A DNA stretch of 64,000 nucleotides from Acidobacteriaceae bacterium (lineage in GTDB: Bacteria; Acidobacteriota; Terriglobia; Terriglobales; Acidobacteriaceae): contig PLDC01000029.1 of the NCBI GenBank assembly GCA_003134995.1, positions 245,662 through 309,661 on the forward strand, written 5' to 3'. Position 1 is the first letter of the stretch, and the number at the start of each line of letters is the position of its first letter. A model generated the notes under the pieces. It did not search any database. It saw nothing but the letters and a program-made list of their open reading frames with translations, and was not told the DNA's origin. Made by a program: the position numbers and the translations under genes. Shown here one piece after another: positions 35,612-43,631 of the stretch.

Positions 35612-37326
35612 AGCTCCTTGTAAGTTTTCTCCTTGGCTCAGTGTCTCCGTGGTGGATTCTCGTGTTCGCGATCCCAGCCTCAGCCCAGCAGGTTCACTTC
35701 CGCGACATCACCACGCAAGCAGGAATTCATTTCACTCACAACAACGGCGCCTTCGGAAAAAAGTGGTTGCCGGAGACGATGGGCCCCGGTGGCGCTTTCA
35801 TCGATTACGATAATGATGGATATCCCGACATTCTTTTGGTCAATGGCGAAGACTGGCCCGGTCACAATCACGCCGGACCGACAACTCCAAAGCTATACCA
35901 CAACAATCATGACGGAACCTTTACTGACGTAACTCGCAAGGCTGGGTTGGCCGTGCCCATGTTCGGACTGGGCGCGGCGATTGCAGACTACGACAACGAC
36001 GGCTTCGACGATATTTTCATCACGGCGTTAGGCCAGAGTCATCTTTTCCACAACAACGGCAACGGCACGTTTACGGAAGTCACCAAGGCCGCGGGCATGT
36101 GGGGCCCGAATGAGTTTTCGACCAGCGCCGCCTGGGTGGACTACGATCACGACGGTAAACTCGACCTCGTCGTCGCAAACTATGTGCAGTGGAGCGAACC
36201 GGGCGATCTTTATTGCACGCTCGATGGTGCGCACAAATCGTATTGCACGCCGGAGTCGTACAAAGGAACGGCAGTGCGCCTGTGGCACAACCTGGGCGGA
36301 GGCAAGTTTGAAGACGCGACGCAGAAGGCCGGGCTCGCGGATCCAACATCGAAAAGTCTCGGCGTCGCGATTCTCGATTACAACGCGGACGGCTGGCCCG
36401 ACATCCTGATCGCAAACGATACCCAGCCCAACAAACTCTACTTGAACAAAAAGGACGGTACGTTTGAGGAGCGCGGTGTAACTTCTGGTATCGCATTCAG
36501 CGAAGACGGAATTGCGCGCGCCGGCATGGGGGTCGACGCTGCCGACTATGATCGTAGCGGGCAGCCCAGCGTGATCATCAGCAACTTTGCCAATCAGATG
36601 GTCTCGCTCTATCACAACGAGGGCAACGGCTTGTTCGTGGACGAGGCGCCGCAATCCGAAGTAGGACGCGCCACGCTGGTCACGCTCGGATTCGGCTGTT
36701 TCTTTTTCGATTACGACAACGACGGCTGGCCCGATATTTTCGTCGCCGACGGCCACATCGAAGATCAGATCGAGCACGTCCAAAAGCGCGTGAGCTATGC
36801 CGAGCCTGCCCATCTTTTTCACAACCTTGGCGGAGGCAAGTTTCAGGAAGTGACGGCGCAAATGGGCCAGGCATTCGCCGCGCCAAGAGTGGCGCGGGGC
36901 GCGGCTTACGCCGATATCGATAACGACGGCTTTCTCGATGTGCTCGTCACCACCAATGCCGGCCCCGCGTACTTATTTCACAACGAGGGCGGAAGCAATC
37001 ACAGCCTGCGGCTCAAACTGGTGGGAACAAAGTCGAACCGCGATGGCATCGGCGCGGTAGTTCGCGTGACCTCGGGGAACAACGGTAAAGATAAACAGTG
37101 GAAGATGCTGCGCTCCGGATCGAGCTACCTGTCGCAGAGCGAACTCGTTCTCACCTTCGGCTTGGGTGCGGAAACAAAAGCAGACACTATTGAGATTCAA
37201 TGGCCAAGCGGCCAGGTCGACAAGCTCGCGAATGTGAATGCATCACAAACCGTAAGCGTTGAAGAGGGAAAGGGAATCGTCAACGCCCGGGCATACGGTG
37301 CGTCACTGAAATCCGCCAAGCAATGA
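35608..37326 (+). CDS. CRTAC1 family protein (FG-GAP/VCBS plus ASPIC/UnbV)
   Basis: 572-aa exported protein. The signal peptide (KLLVSFLLGSVSPWWILVFAIPASA) precedes an FG-GAP/VCBS propeller with DxDxDG loops (DYDNDGYPDILLV, DYDNDGFDDIFI, DYDHDGKLDLVV, DYNADGWPDILI, DYDNDGWPDIFV, DIDNDGFLDVLV). An ASPIC/UnbV domain lies at about 475-550 (LRLKLVGTKSNRDGIGAVVRV...GSSYLSQSELVLTFGL, IQWPSGQ). Its ATG overlaps the stop codon of the cytochrome gene by ATGA, so translation is coupled and the two products are probably needed together. It is very close in layout to the protein at 27291. The ligand is unknown. Confidence 0.93.
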   Translation: MKLLVSFLLGSVSPWWILVFAIPASAQQVHFRDITTQAGIHFTHNNGAFGKKWLPETMGPGGAFIDYDNDGYPDILLVNGEDWPGHNHAGPTTPKLYHNNHDGTFTDVTRKAGLAVPMFGLGAAIADYDNDGFDDIFITALGQSHLFHNNGNGTFTEVTKAAGMWGPNEFSTSAAWVDYDHDGKLDLVVANYVQWSEPGDLYCTLDGAHKSYCTPESYKGTAVRLWHNLGGGKFEDATQKAGLADPTSKSLGVAILDYNADGWPDILIANDTQPNKLYLNKKDGTFEERGVTSGIAFSEDGIARAGMGVDAADYDRSGQPSVIISNFANQMVSLYHNEGNGLFVDEAPQSEVGRATLVTLGFGCFFFDYDNDGWPDIFVADGHIEDQIEHVQKRVSYAEPAHLFHNLGGGKFQEVTAQMGQAFAAPRVARGAAYADIDNDGFLDVLVTTNAGPAYLFHNEGGSNHSLRLKLVGTKSNRDGIGAVVRVTSGNNGKDKQWKMLRSGSSYLSQSELVLTFGLGAETKADTIEIQWPSGQVDKLANVNASQTVSVEEGKGIVNARAYGASLKSAKQ

Positions 37327-37374
37327 TTTACCCTGTGTTCCCCCGTGTCCTCTGTGTTTAAATCTCTGAATCAA

Positions 37375-40300
37375 ATGACTCCCCGAATTTCAGCAGCTCT
37401 GGCAGGAATACTCCTGGCCACGTTTGGCCTGTTCGCGACCGCGCCGCAAACTCAGCCGAAGGCGAATCCTGCCGAGGCCGCGCGCTTGAACAATCTTGGC
37501 GCCGCGTACATGAACCAGCAGCTTTTCGAAAAAGGACTCAAGGCTTTTCAGCAGGCGGCGGAACTCGATTCCAAGTTGACGATCGCGCGCCTGAATGAGA
37601 GCATCGCCTTCCTGAATTTGCAGAAGATCGACGAAGCCAAAACCGCGCTGGAAGCCGCGCTCAAGCAGGATCCGAAGAGTCCGTATGCGTGGTACAACGC
37701 TGGCTTGCTCGCAAAGAACACCGGGGACGCGCAAGCGGCGATCGACGCTTTTCATCGCGTGATCGAACTTGATGCGAACGATGCCGATGCCTGGTATTTT
37801 CTGGGTGCGTCGTATGTGCAAGCCAAACAGTTCCCACAAGCTATCAAAGCTTTTCAGCATGCACTGCAGCTAAATCCGCTGCACGCTTCCGCTGAGTTCG
37901 GATTGTCGCGCGCCTACCAGCAATCCGCGGATCTCGATCACGCGCGCGAGCACCTGAAGAAATTCCAATACATAACAGAGAAAAAAATCGGCGCGCCTAT
38001 GAGCCTCGCCTACGGCGAGCAAGGACAGTACTCGCGAGCAGTCGAATCGCCGTCAGCAGTGTTGAAAGCGCCCGCGCAGATCAAGGTGCGGTTCGTAGAT
38101 GTGACGAAGGAGTCTGGACTCGTTTCGAAACCGCAGTCCGTTACAGGCGACGTAGAGGATCAAGGCCCAGGAAGCGGCGCATGTTTTATTGACTACGATG
38201 CCGACGGCAGGTCTGATCTTTTTCTGCCAGACAACGGTTCACAAGGAGGTATGACCCTGTATCACAACTTGGGCAACGGCAAATTCGAAGATGTAACGAA
38301 ACAAGCCGGGCTGGATCCGAACGTTCACGCATACAGTTGCACCGTTGGAGATTATGACAACGATGGTTTCCCTGACCTGGCCGTTAGCGACGTTGAACGA
38401 ATGCTGCTCCTTCACAATGAAAAAAACGGAACATTCAAAGACGTGGCTGCAGCCGCCGGAACTAAGAGTATCGGCATCAATGGTCTTACATTTATTGACT
38501 ATGATCACGACGGCGACCTAGACCTTTACGGCGCGAGCGGAATGACCGAGTGCGTTGGCATCTGCAAAGGTGCCGGTACTGTTTGGCGGAATAACGGTGA
38601 TGGATCTTTTACAGTTGTCGACATCGGTATTGCAAACACAGTCTCGGCATTTGGAGCAATTGGCACCGACTACAACAACGATAGAGCAGTGGACCTGCTT
38701 GTACCCGATCAAGACGGTGGAACGATTTTCCAGAACCGGCGTGAAGGGCCGTTCTTAGCAGTGCATCCATTTGCTCTCGTGGGAACTCAAGACGCCAAAG
38801 AGGTTTCTACAGTTGGTGTCTCTGTTCTGGATTTCAACCACGACGGCTGGATGGATGTTGCCTTCACTTATTTTGGCGTTCCGGCTATTAGCCTTTGGCG
38901 CAACGACGGGGGCAAGAAATTCGACCAAGTGAAGCTTCCCGAAACCAACTGGGTTCGCGCCTTTGGCGTTGCTGCCTTCGACTACGACAACGACGGCTGG
39001 GTCGACCTGGTTGCCGTCGGCGAAACAAAAGAAGGCAAGGGCGAGGTGCGGTTGTTCCGCAATCTTGGGGCTGATGGGTTCAAAGATGTCACCGCGGACG
39101 TTGGCCTCGACAAGATTCAGCTCAAAGAGCCGCGGGCCATCATCACCGGGGACTACGACAACGACGGCGCGACCGATCTGCTGATCACGCAGAATCACGG
39201 CCCTGCCGTGCTGTTGCGCAATGAGGGCGGCAATCAGAATCACTGGCTGCGGCTTTCACTCAAGGGACTGAACGACAACAAGAGCGCCATCGGCACCAAG
39301 GTTGAAGTGTTTGCGGGAGGGAACCGGCAGAAGTTTGAGATCGCCGGTTCGAACGGATACCTGGGACAGAATTCCACTGACATCGTCGTCGGCCTTGGCG
39401 ATGCGAAAGAGGCTGACGTCGTTCGCATGCTGTGGCCTACGGGTGTGTTGCAAGATGAAATCAACGTTGCGGGCGACAAGCAGCAGAACATCACCGAGAT
39501 CGACCGCCGCGGCAGTTCGTGCCCCACGCTGTTTGTATGGAATGGCGAGCGCTACGAATTTGTTGCCGACATGCTCGGCGCGGGCGTGGTCGGGCACTGG
39601 ATTGGTCCCGGCCAGCGCGACGTTCCACGGCCGGTTGAGTACATCAAGATCGATCGCAATGCCATTCGCGAGAAAGATGGCAAGCTCAGCTTCCGCTTCA
39701 TGGAACCGCTGGAGGAAGCTGTTTACCTCGATCAGGTGCGCGTGCTGGCGGTCGATCATCCGGATGGGCTCGAGGTTTATTCCAACGAGTATTTCGCGTC
39801 GAACCCGCCATATCCCGAGTTCAAAGTCGTCGTGAGCGAGAGCAAAAATGCGCATCCTCCTGCGGGCGCATGGGACGAACACGGTCACAATGTGCTGCCT
39901 GAGCTTCTTGCGCATCGCTACTTCGGCGACTTTGCGTTGACGCAATTTCAGGGCTTTGCGCAGCCGCACAGCCTCGTCCTCGATCTGGGCGAGCCTTATC
40001 GCGGCGGCCCGTTGTGGCTGCTGCTTCATGGCGAGGTCGAATACTTTTCGGCGAACAGTATGTATGCCGCGTCGCAGGCGGGCGTGCTGGCGATCTCTCC
40101 TTATGTGGAAGCGCAGAGCGTGGATGGCAGGTGGACGCGCGTCATTGACGACATGGGTTTTCCTGCCGGCGGGCCGCGCACCATGACCGCCGATCTCACG
40201 GGCAAGCTGCCGCGCGGAACACAGAAGATTCGCATTACTACCAATCTGCAGGTTTATTGGGACAGCATTCTGATTGACCGTACGGAGCAAGACGTAGCGC

Positions 40301-40902
40301 CGCCGTCTCGGCGGCAGTCCGGCGGGCGTCTCGCCCGCCGCGCCGAGGGCGAGACGCCCTCGGGACAGCCGGCAGGATGCCGGCGCTACTTTTGCGTGGC
40401 GTCCGTTCCGCTCGTGCGCGCCGATCTGGGTTTCCACGGATTCCCGCTGAAGATCGAAGGCACGCCGCCGGGCAACGTGAATTACATCTATGGAAAAGTG
40501 AGTGCGACCGGGCCGTACACGCGCCCGGTGGGAACCTACACACGCTACGGCGATGTTTTGCCGCTGCTGACCGCGCTGGACGATCAGTTGGTCGTCTTCG
40601 GCTCGGGCGACGAGGTTCGCCTCGACTTTGATCCGTCGCAATTGCCTGCGCTGCCGCAAGGCTGGGTGCGCGATTATTTGTTCGCGGCCGATGGCTATGA
40701 GAAAGACATGGACTTCTACGCCGCCGAAGGCAACTTCGTCGCGCCCCTGCCGTTTCTTAAGATGGGCGACTATCCTTACGCCCCGGGCAAGTCGTTCCCG
40801 CTCGACGACGCGCACCTCAACTATCTTCTCGAATACAACACGCGACACATGTCGGGGAACGAACCGCGTGGGTATTGGTTCGACTACGGGACCTCGAAGT
40901 AG
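37375..40902 (+). CDS. TPR, FG-GAP and ASPIC/UnbV multidomain exported protein
   Basis: About 1175 aa. The start is set at ATG 37375, which opens a signal peptide (MTPRISAALAGILLATFGLFA); a longer frame upstream has none. TPRs occupy about 25-190 (AARLNNLGAAYMNQQLFEKGLKAFQQAAELD...). An FG-GAP/VCBS propeller spans about 215-625, with DYDADGRSDLFL, DYDNDGFPDLAV, DYDHDGDLDLYG, DFNHDGWMDVAF, DYDNDGWVDLVA and DYDNDGATDLLI. ASPIC/UnbV lies at about 630-705. A long C-terminal region with no recognised family begins at CPTLFVWNGERYEFVADMLG. Residues about 974-1005 are encoded by a 96-bp palindromic element inserted in frame. It follows 48 nt after the second CRTAC1 gene, the third gene of the cluster. 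Confidence 0.9.
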   Translation: MTPRISAALAGILLATFGLFATAPQTQPKANPAEAARLNNLGAAYMNQQLFEKGLKAFQQAAELDSKLTIARLNESIAFLNLQKIDEAKTALEAALKQDPKSPYAWYNAGLLAKNTGDAQAAIDAFHRVIELDANDADAWYFLGASYVQAKQFPQAIKAFQHALQLNPLHASAEFGLSRAYQQSADLDHAREHLKKFQYITEKKIGAPMSLAYGEQGQYSRAVESPSAVLKAPAQIKVRFVDVTKESGLVSKPQSVTGDVEDQGPGSGACFIDYDADGRSDLFLPDNGSQGGMTLYHNLGNGKFEDVTKQAGLDPNVHAYSCTVGDYDNDGFPDLAVSDVERMLLLHNEKNGTFKDVAAAAGTKSIGINGLTFIDYDHDGDLDLYGASGMTECVGICKGAGTVWRNNGDGSFTVVDIGIANTVSAFGAIGTDYNNDRAVDLLVPDQDGGTIFQNRREGPFLAVHPFALVGTQDAKEVSTVGVSVLDFNHDGWMDVAFTYFGVPAISLWRNDGGKKFDQVKLPETNWVRAFGVAAFDYDNDGWVDLVAVGETKEGKGEVRLFRNLGADGFKDVTADVGLDKIQLKEPRAIITGDYDNDGATDLLITQNHGPAVLLRNEGGNQNHWLRLSLKGLNDNKSAIGTKVEVFAGGNRQKFEIAGSNGYLGQNSTDIVVGLGDAKEADVVRMLWPTGVLQDEINVAGDKQQNITEIDRRGSSCPTLFVWNGERYEFVADMLGAGVVGHWIGPGQRDVPRPVEYIKIDRNAIREKDGKLSFRFMEPLEEAVYLDQVRVLAVDHPDGLEVYSNEYFASNPPYPEFKVVVSESKNAHPPAGAWDEHGHNVLPELLAHRYFGDFALTQFQGFAQPHSLVLDLGEPYRGGPLWLLLHGEVEYFSANSMYAASQAGVLAISPYVEAQSVDGRWTRVIDDMGFPAGGPRTMTADLTGKLPRGTQKIRITTNLQVYWDSILIDRTEQDVAPPSRRQSGGRLARRAEGETPSGQPAGCRRYFCVASVPLVRADLGFHGFPLKIEGTPPGNVNYIYGKVSATGPYTRPVGTYTRYGDVLPLLTALDDQLVVFGSGDEVRLDFDPSQLPALPQGWVRDYLFAADGYEKDMDFYAAEGNFVAPLPFLKMGDYPYAPGKSFPLDDAHLNYLLEYNTRHMSGNEPRGYWFDYGTSK
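40294..40389. repeat. 96-bp palindromic element inserted in frame in a coding region
   Basis: Begins GTAGCGCCGCCGTCTCGGCG and ends GCCGGCAGGATGCCGGCGCTAC read in two parts. The ends are imperfect 22-bp inverted repeats, and each arm is itself a small hairpin. 96 bp is 32 codons, so the reading frame is kept. The right half matches the intergenic sequence 57037-57080. Confidence 0.8.
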
Positions 40903-40926
40903 TTCGGCGAAATGGCTGGAAATTTT

Positions 40927-41214
40927 CTAAAGAGCGTCCGGCCATTTTCTGGCGCCATGCAGCAGTGAGAGTGTTTCTATCTTGCTGCGCCGGACACGAT
41001 ATGCGACGAGGAAGGGCGTGGGAGTAATTACGAGTTCCCGAGTGCCGGGAATGCGCCCTGGTCGTCCTGCTTGGGGAAACCGCTCGAATATTTCGACAGC
41101 GGAGAAGATGCGCTCGAGCTTGGCGTCGGCCGCGTCAGGAGAGCTTTCACGAGACCAATAGTCAAAGGCGGCGCGCAAATGGCGCGAGCCCCTGCGAGTC
41201 CAAACGACTATCAC
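40927..41214 (-). CDS. RelE/ParE-family toxin
   Basis: 95-aa toxin of the RelE/ParE superfamily. The N-terminal pattern VVWTRRGSRHLRAAFDYWSRESSPDAADAKLERIFSAVEIFERFPQAGRPGR, read as blocks, matches ParE (W...A..D...I...I....P..GR). The C-terminal PFLVAYRVRRSKIETLSLLHGARKWP block is also typical. ParE members poison gyrase and RelE members cleave mRNA on the ribosome; sequence alone favours ParE. GTG start overlapping the antitoxin stop codon by 4 nt (GTGA), the usual coupling. Downstream of the cytochrome/CRTAC1 cluster, convergent with it. Confidence 0.9.
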   Translation of the reverse strand: MIVVWTRRGSRHLRAAFDYWSRESSPDAADAKLERIFSAVEIFERFPQAGRPGRIPGTRELVITPTPFLVAYRVRRSKIETLSLLHGARKWPDAL

Positions 41215-41453
41215 TTCCGGCGCCGCCAGCGGGCCGCCGTGGCTTTCACTTTCCGATGATCAATGACTTGACCTGCATCGGCCTCGGCGATCCCGGCGCG
41301 AATCTGTTCAAGCTGCCATTGCTGCGTTTCTAGATAGGCCTGCACGGCTTCGGCAAGAAGATAGGTGCGGTCGCGGTCGAGGGAACCGGCCAGCGCGTCC
41401 AAGGCGGATACTTTGTCGGATTCGAGGCGGAAGCTGATGGTTTGTTTCTGCAT
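41211..41453 (-). CDS. Ribbon-helix-helix antitoxin
   Basis: 80-aa antitoxin with an N-terminal ribbon-helix-helix: beta-strand QTISFRLES, helix KVSALDALAGSLDRDRTYLLAEAVQAYLE (CopG/ParD-like). The toxin-binding C-terminus ends in RRRK. It binds and neutralises the co-encoded ParE/RelE toxin and, as an RHH protein, should repress its own promoter. A perfect inverted repeat TAATACAGCGTATTA lies 10 nt upstream of the start codon. It overlaps the toxin start by 4 nt. Confidence 0.9.
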   Translation of the reverse strand: MQKQTISFRLESDKVSALDALAGSLDRDRTYLLAEAVQAYLETQQWQLEQIRAGIAEADAGQVIDHRKVKATAARWRRRK

Positions 41454-41462
41454 AATCTCTCA

Positions 41463-41477
41463 TAATACAGCGTATTA
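41463..41477. promoter_or_regulatory. Putative operator of the toxin-antitoxin pair
   Basis: Perfect palindrome TAATAC-AGC-GTATTA, 10 nt upstream of the antitoxin start (minus strand). The position fits autorepression by the ribbon-helix-helix antitoxin. Inference. Confidence 0.6.
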
Positions 41478-41595
41478 CGATATCATACAACAAATGCACA
41501 GGTCGGAGCGGAATGCGCTTCCAAAGGACGACGCTCGTACAGAAACGTTTTAATATTGACATTTTCGACCTCCGCATAATCCAATAGGCGGACTC

Positions 41596-42990
41596 ATGGA
41601 AACCATCCCGGCTGTCTCTGTGTCCGCGCCCCGGCTTCGCCGCACGCTCACGCTTTGGGATCTCATCCTTTACGGCATCATCGTCATTCAGCCCACCGCG
41701 CCCATGCCCGCCTATGGAGTTTTCAGTAATGCCGGGCAAGGGCACGTCGTCACGTCGATTTTGATCGCGATGGTTGCCATGGTTTTTACTGCGATGAGTT
41801 ACGGGCGAATGGCGCGCGTCTATCCGAGCGCTGGTTCGGCTTATACGTATGTAGGGCGCGAGCTGCATCCTTCTCTTGGTTACGTCACCGGATGGAGCAT
41901 GACCATGGATTACATTCTCAATCCATTGATCTGCACGATCTGGTGCGCGAAGGCGATGGCCGACCTGCTCGCCGGCACGCGATATCAGATTCCTTATCCC
42001 GGGCTGATGTGGCCGCTGATTTTTGCTGCGCTGTTTACGGCGCTGAACCTGCGCGGGGTGCAGACTTCCGCCCGCATCAATAAGACTCTGTGCGCGATTA
42101 TGGGCGCGGTGATTCTGGCCTTCTTCTGGTACACCGTGCGCTACATCTTTCATCTGCCGCAGTATCCGGAAGCGTATTTTCTGCGGCCGTTTTACAATCC
42201 GCAGACTTTTACGATCAGCCGCGTGTTTCATGGAACCTCGGTCGCGGTGCTCACCTATATCGGATTCGACGGCATCTCGACCTTGTCGGAAGAAGTGGAT
42301 AACCCAAGGCGCAACATTTTCCTGGCGACCGTGCTGGTCTGCGTGATTACGGGATTTCTGGCCGCGGCTGAGGTCTATGGCGCGCAGTTGTTGAGCTATG
42401 CGCATTTCGGCAGGGACTTCGGCGTGTTCTCGGAATTCGGAGAGGAGAACGTGTTCAGCCATGTTGCTGGCATTGCAGGCGGCCTTCTCATGACGAAGGC
42501 GATCAGCATCACGCTGCTGATTGCGACCGTCGGTTCCGGCATGGGGTCGCAACTGGGCGCGGCGCGCCTGCTTTACGGCATGGGACGCAGCGGCGCGATT
42601 CCGAAGAAATTCTTTGGAGCTATTCATCCGAGAACGCACATTCCAGCTAACAATGTGATGTTCGTCGGTGGGATTGCGCTGCTGGGAGCGTTTCTTATCA
42701 GCTACGACGACGGAGCGAACCTGCTCAACTTCGGCGCGTTGATCGCGTTCATGGGCGTGAATCTCGCGGCGCTCACGCACTACTACATTCGAGGTGCTGA
42801 TCGTACTGCGGGACAATTGATTCCGCCTGTCTTGGGGTTCATCATCTGTTTTCTGCTTTGGATCAGCTTGAGCCCGAAGGCTAAAATACTCGGCGCGGTT
42901 TGGATGGTGGTGGGAATCGCGTACGGCGCGTGGAAAACCAGAGGGTTCCAGAGCGATTTGGTGAATTTCGATGTGCCGCCGGAAGAGTAG
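41596..42990 (+). CDS. APC-family amino acid permease
   Basis: 464-aa, about 12-helix transporter of the amino acid-polyamine-organocation superfamily. It has an N-terminal hydrophobic repeat with LTLWDLILYGIIVIQPTAPMPAYGVFS, the conserved MARVYPSAGSAYTYVGRELHPSLGYVTGWSMTMDYILNP region read as blocks, and TYIGFDGISTLSEEVDNPRRNI, the classic APC helix 6-7 signature. It probably imports an amino acid or amine by proton symport. Single gene, transcribed away from the toxin-antitoxin pair. Substrate not assignable. Confidence 0.92.
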   Translation: METIPAVSVSAPRLRRTLTLWDLILYGIIVIQPTAPMPAYGVFSNAGQGHVVTSILIAMVAMVFTAMSYGRMARVYPSAGSAYTYVGRELHPSLGYVTGWSMTMDYILNPLICTIWCAKAMADLLAGTRYQIPYPGLMWPLIFAALFTALNLRGVQTSARINKTLCAIMGAVILAFFWYTVRYIFHLPQYPEAYFLRPFYNPQTFTISRVFHGTSVAVLTYIGFDGISTLSEEVDNPRRNIFLATVLVCVITGFLAAAEVYGAQLLSYAHFGRDFGVFSEFGEENVFSHVAGIAGGLLMTKAISITLLIATVGSGMGSQLGAARLLYGMGRSGAIPKKFFGAIHPRTHIPANNVMFVGGIALLGAFLISYDDGANLLNFGALIAFMGVNLAALTHYYIRGADRTAGQLIPPVLGFIICFLLWISLSPKAKILGAVWMVVGIAYGAWKTRGFQSDLVNFDVPPEE

Positions 42991-42996
42991 AGCCCC

Positions 42997-43028
42997 ATTT
43001 TGTAATTTTGTAATTTGGTAATTTCGTA
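42997..43028. repeat. 8-bp tandem repeat, unit ATTTTGTA (4 units)
   Basis: Units ATTTTGTA, ATTTTGTA, ATTTGGTA and ATTTCGTA in a row, between the permease stop and the VOC gene. Confidence 0.82.
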
Positions 43029-43073
43029 ATTTAAGACCCGAGGCTTGAGAATTTTCTTAACGAGGAGATGTGC

Positions 43074-43448
43074 ATGCTTGGTTCGATCGATATCGTGGCT
43101 TTTGTTCCGACCAAGGATACGGAAAAGGCCAGAGCTTTTTATGAAGGCGTGCTGGGCCTGCGCTTCGTGAAGGATGACGGATTCGCGCTGGTGCTCGATG
43201 CGAATGGAATCATGGTGCGGGTGGCGAGGGCTCCGCAGTTTGCGCCCGCTCCCTTTACGATTTTGGGATGGCAGGTCACGGATATCGAGAAGATTGTGGC
43301 GGCGCTGCAGGCGAAAGGCGTGCAGTTCGAGAGGTTCGGATTCTTCGAGCAAGATGCGCTCGGGATCTGGACCGCGCCTACCGGAGACAAGGTGGCGTGG
43401 TTCAAGGATTTCGACGGGAATATTTTGTCGGTGTCCCAACACATCTAA
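43074..43448 (+). CDS. VOC family (glyoxalase/dioxygenase-like) protein
   Basis: 124-aa protein of the vicinal oxygen chelate superfamily, with paired beta-alpha-beta-beta-beta modules: IDIVAFVPTKDTEKARAFYEGVLGLRFVKDDGFALVLDANGIMVRV (first) and FTILGWQVTDIEKIVAALQAKGVQFERF... DKVAWFKDFDGNILSVSQH (second), read as blocks. The family includes glyoxalase I, dioxygenases and resistance proteins, and the metal ligands are not clear enough to pick one. The ATG at 43074 is preferred because GAGGAG (43062-43067) is then 6 nt away. A start at 43068 would touch the ribosome site. Confidence 0.9.
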   Translation: MLGSIDIVAFVPTKDTEKARAFYEGVLGLRFVKDDGFALVLDANGIMVRVARAPQFAPAPFTILGWQVTDIEKIVAALQAKGVQFERFGFFEQDALGIWTAPTGDKVAWFKDFDGNILSVSQHI

Positions 43449-43456
43449 AGTATTGG

Positions 43457-43488
43457 GCGATTGCGCGATTTGGTGATTTAGCGATTTA
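43457..43488. repeat. 8-bp tandem repeat, unit GCGATTTA (4 units)
   Basis: Units GCGATTGC, GCGATTTG, GTGATTTA and GCGATTTA directly after the VOC gene. Confidence 0.8.
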
Positions 43489-43631
43489 AGATCTTGCCTC
43501 CCACTCGTTACCTCATCAGTTGCTGCGATTGAGGGTTTGAAACTGCCATTGCCGGATTCAACAATTGCTAAGTCGTTTTCTTTCTGATCTTTACCCCAAA
43601 AATTCAATGGTAGTGATCACCACCAACACCG

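Noticed and set aside
39256..40848. Long antisense open frame under the TPR/FG-GAP/ASPIC gene (530 codons)
   Set aside because: It mirrors a GC-rich gene with a clear signal peptide and domains. The antisense translation is rich in Arg and His and shows no family motif.
41308..42816. Long antisense open frame under the APC permease gene (502 codons)
   Set aside because: The sense strand encodes a canonical APC transporter. The antisense translation is extremely Arg/His/Gln-rich with no hydrophobic pattern.
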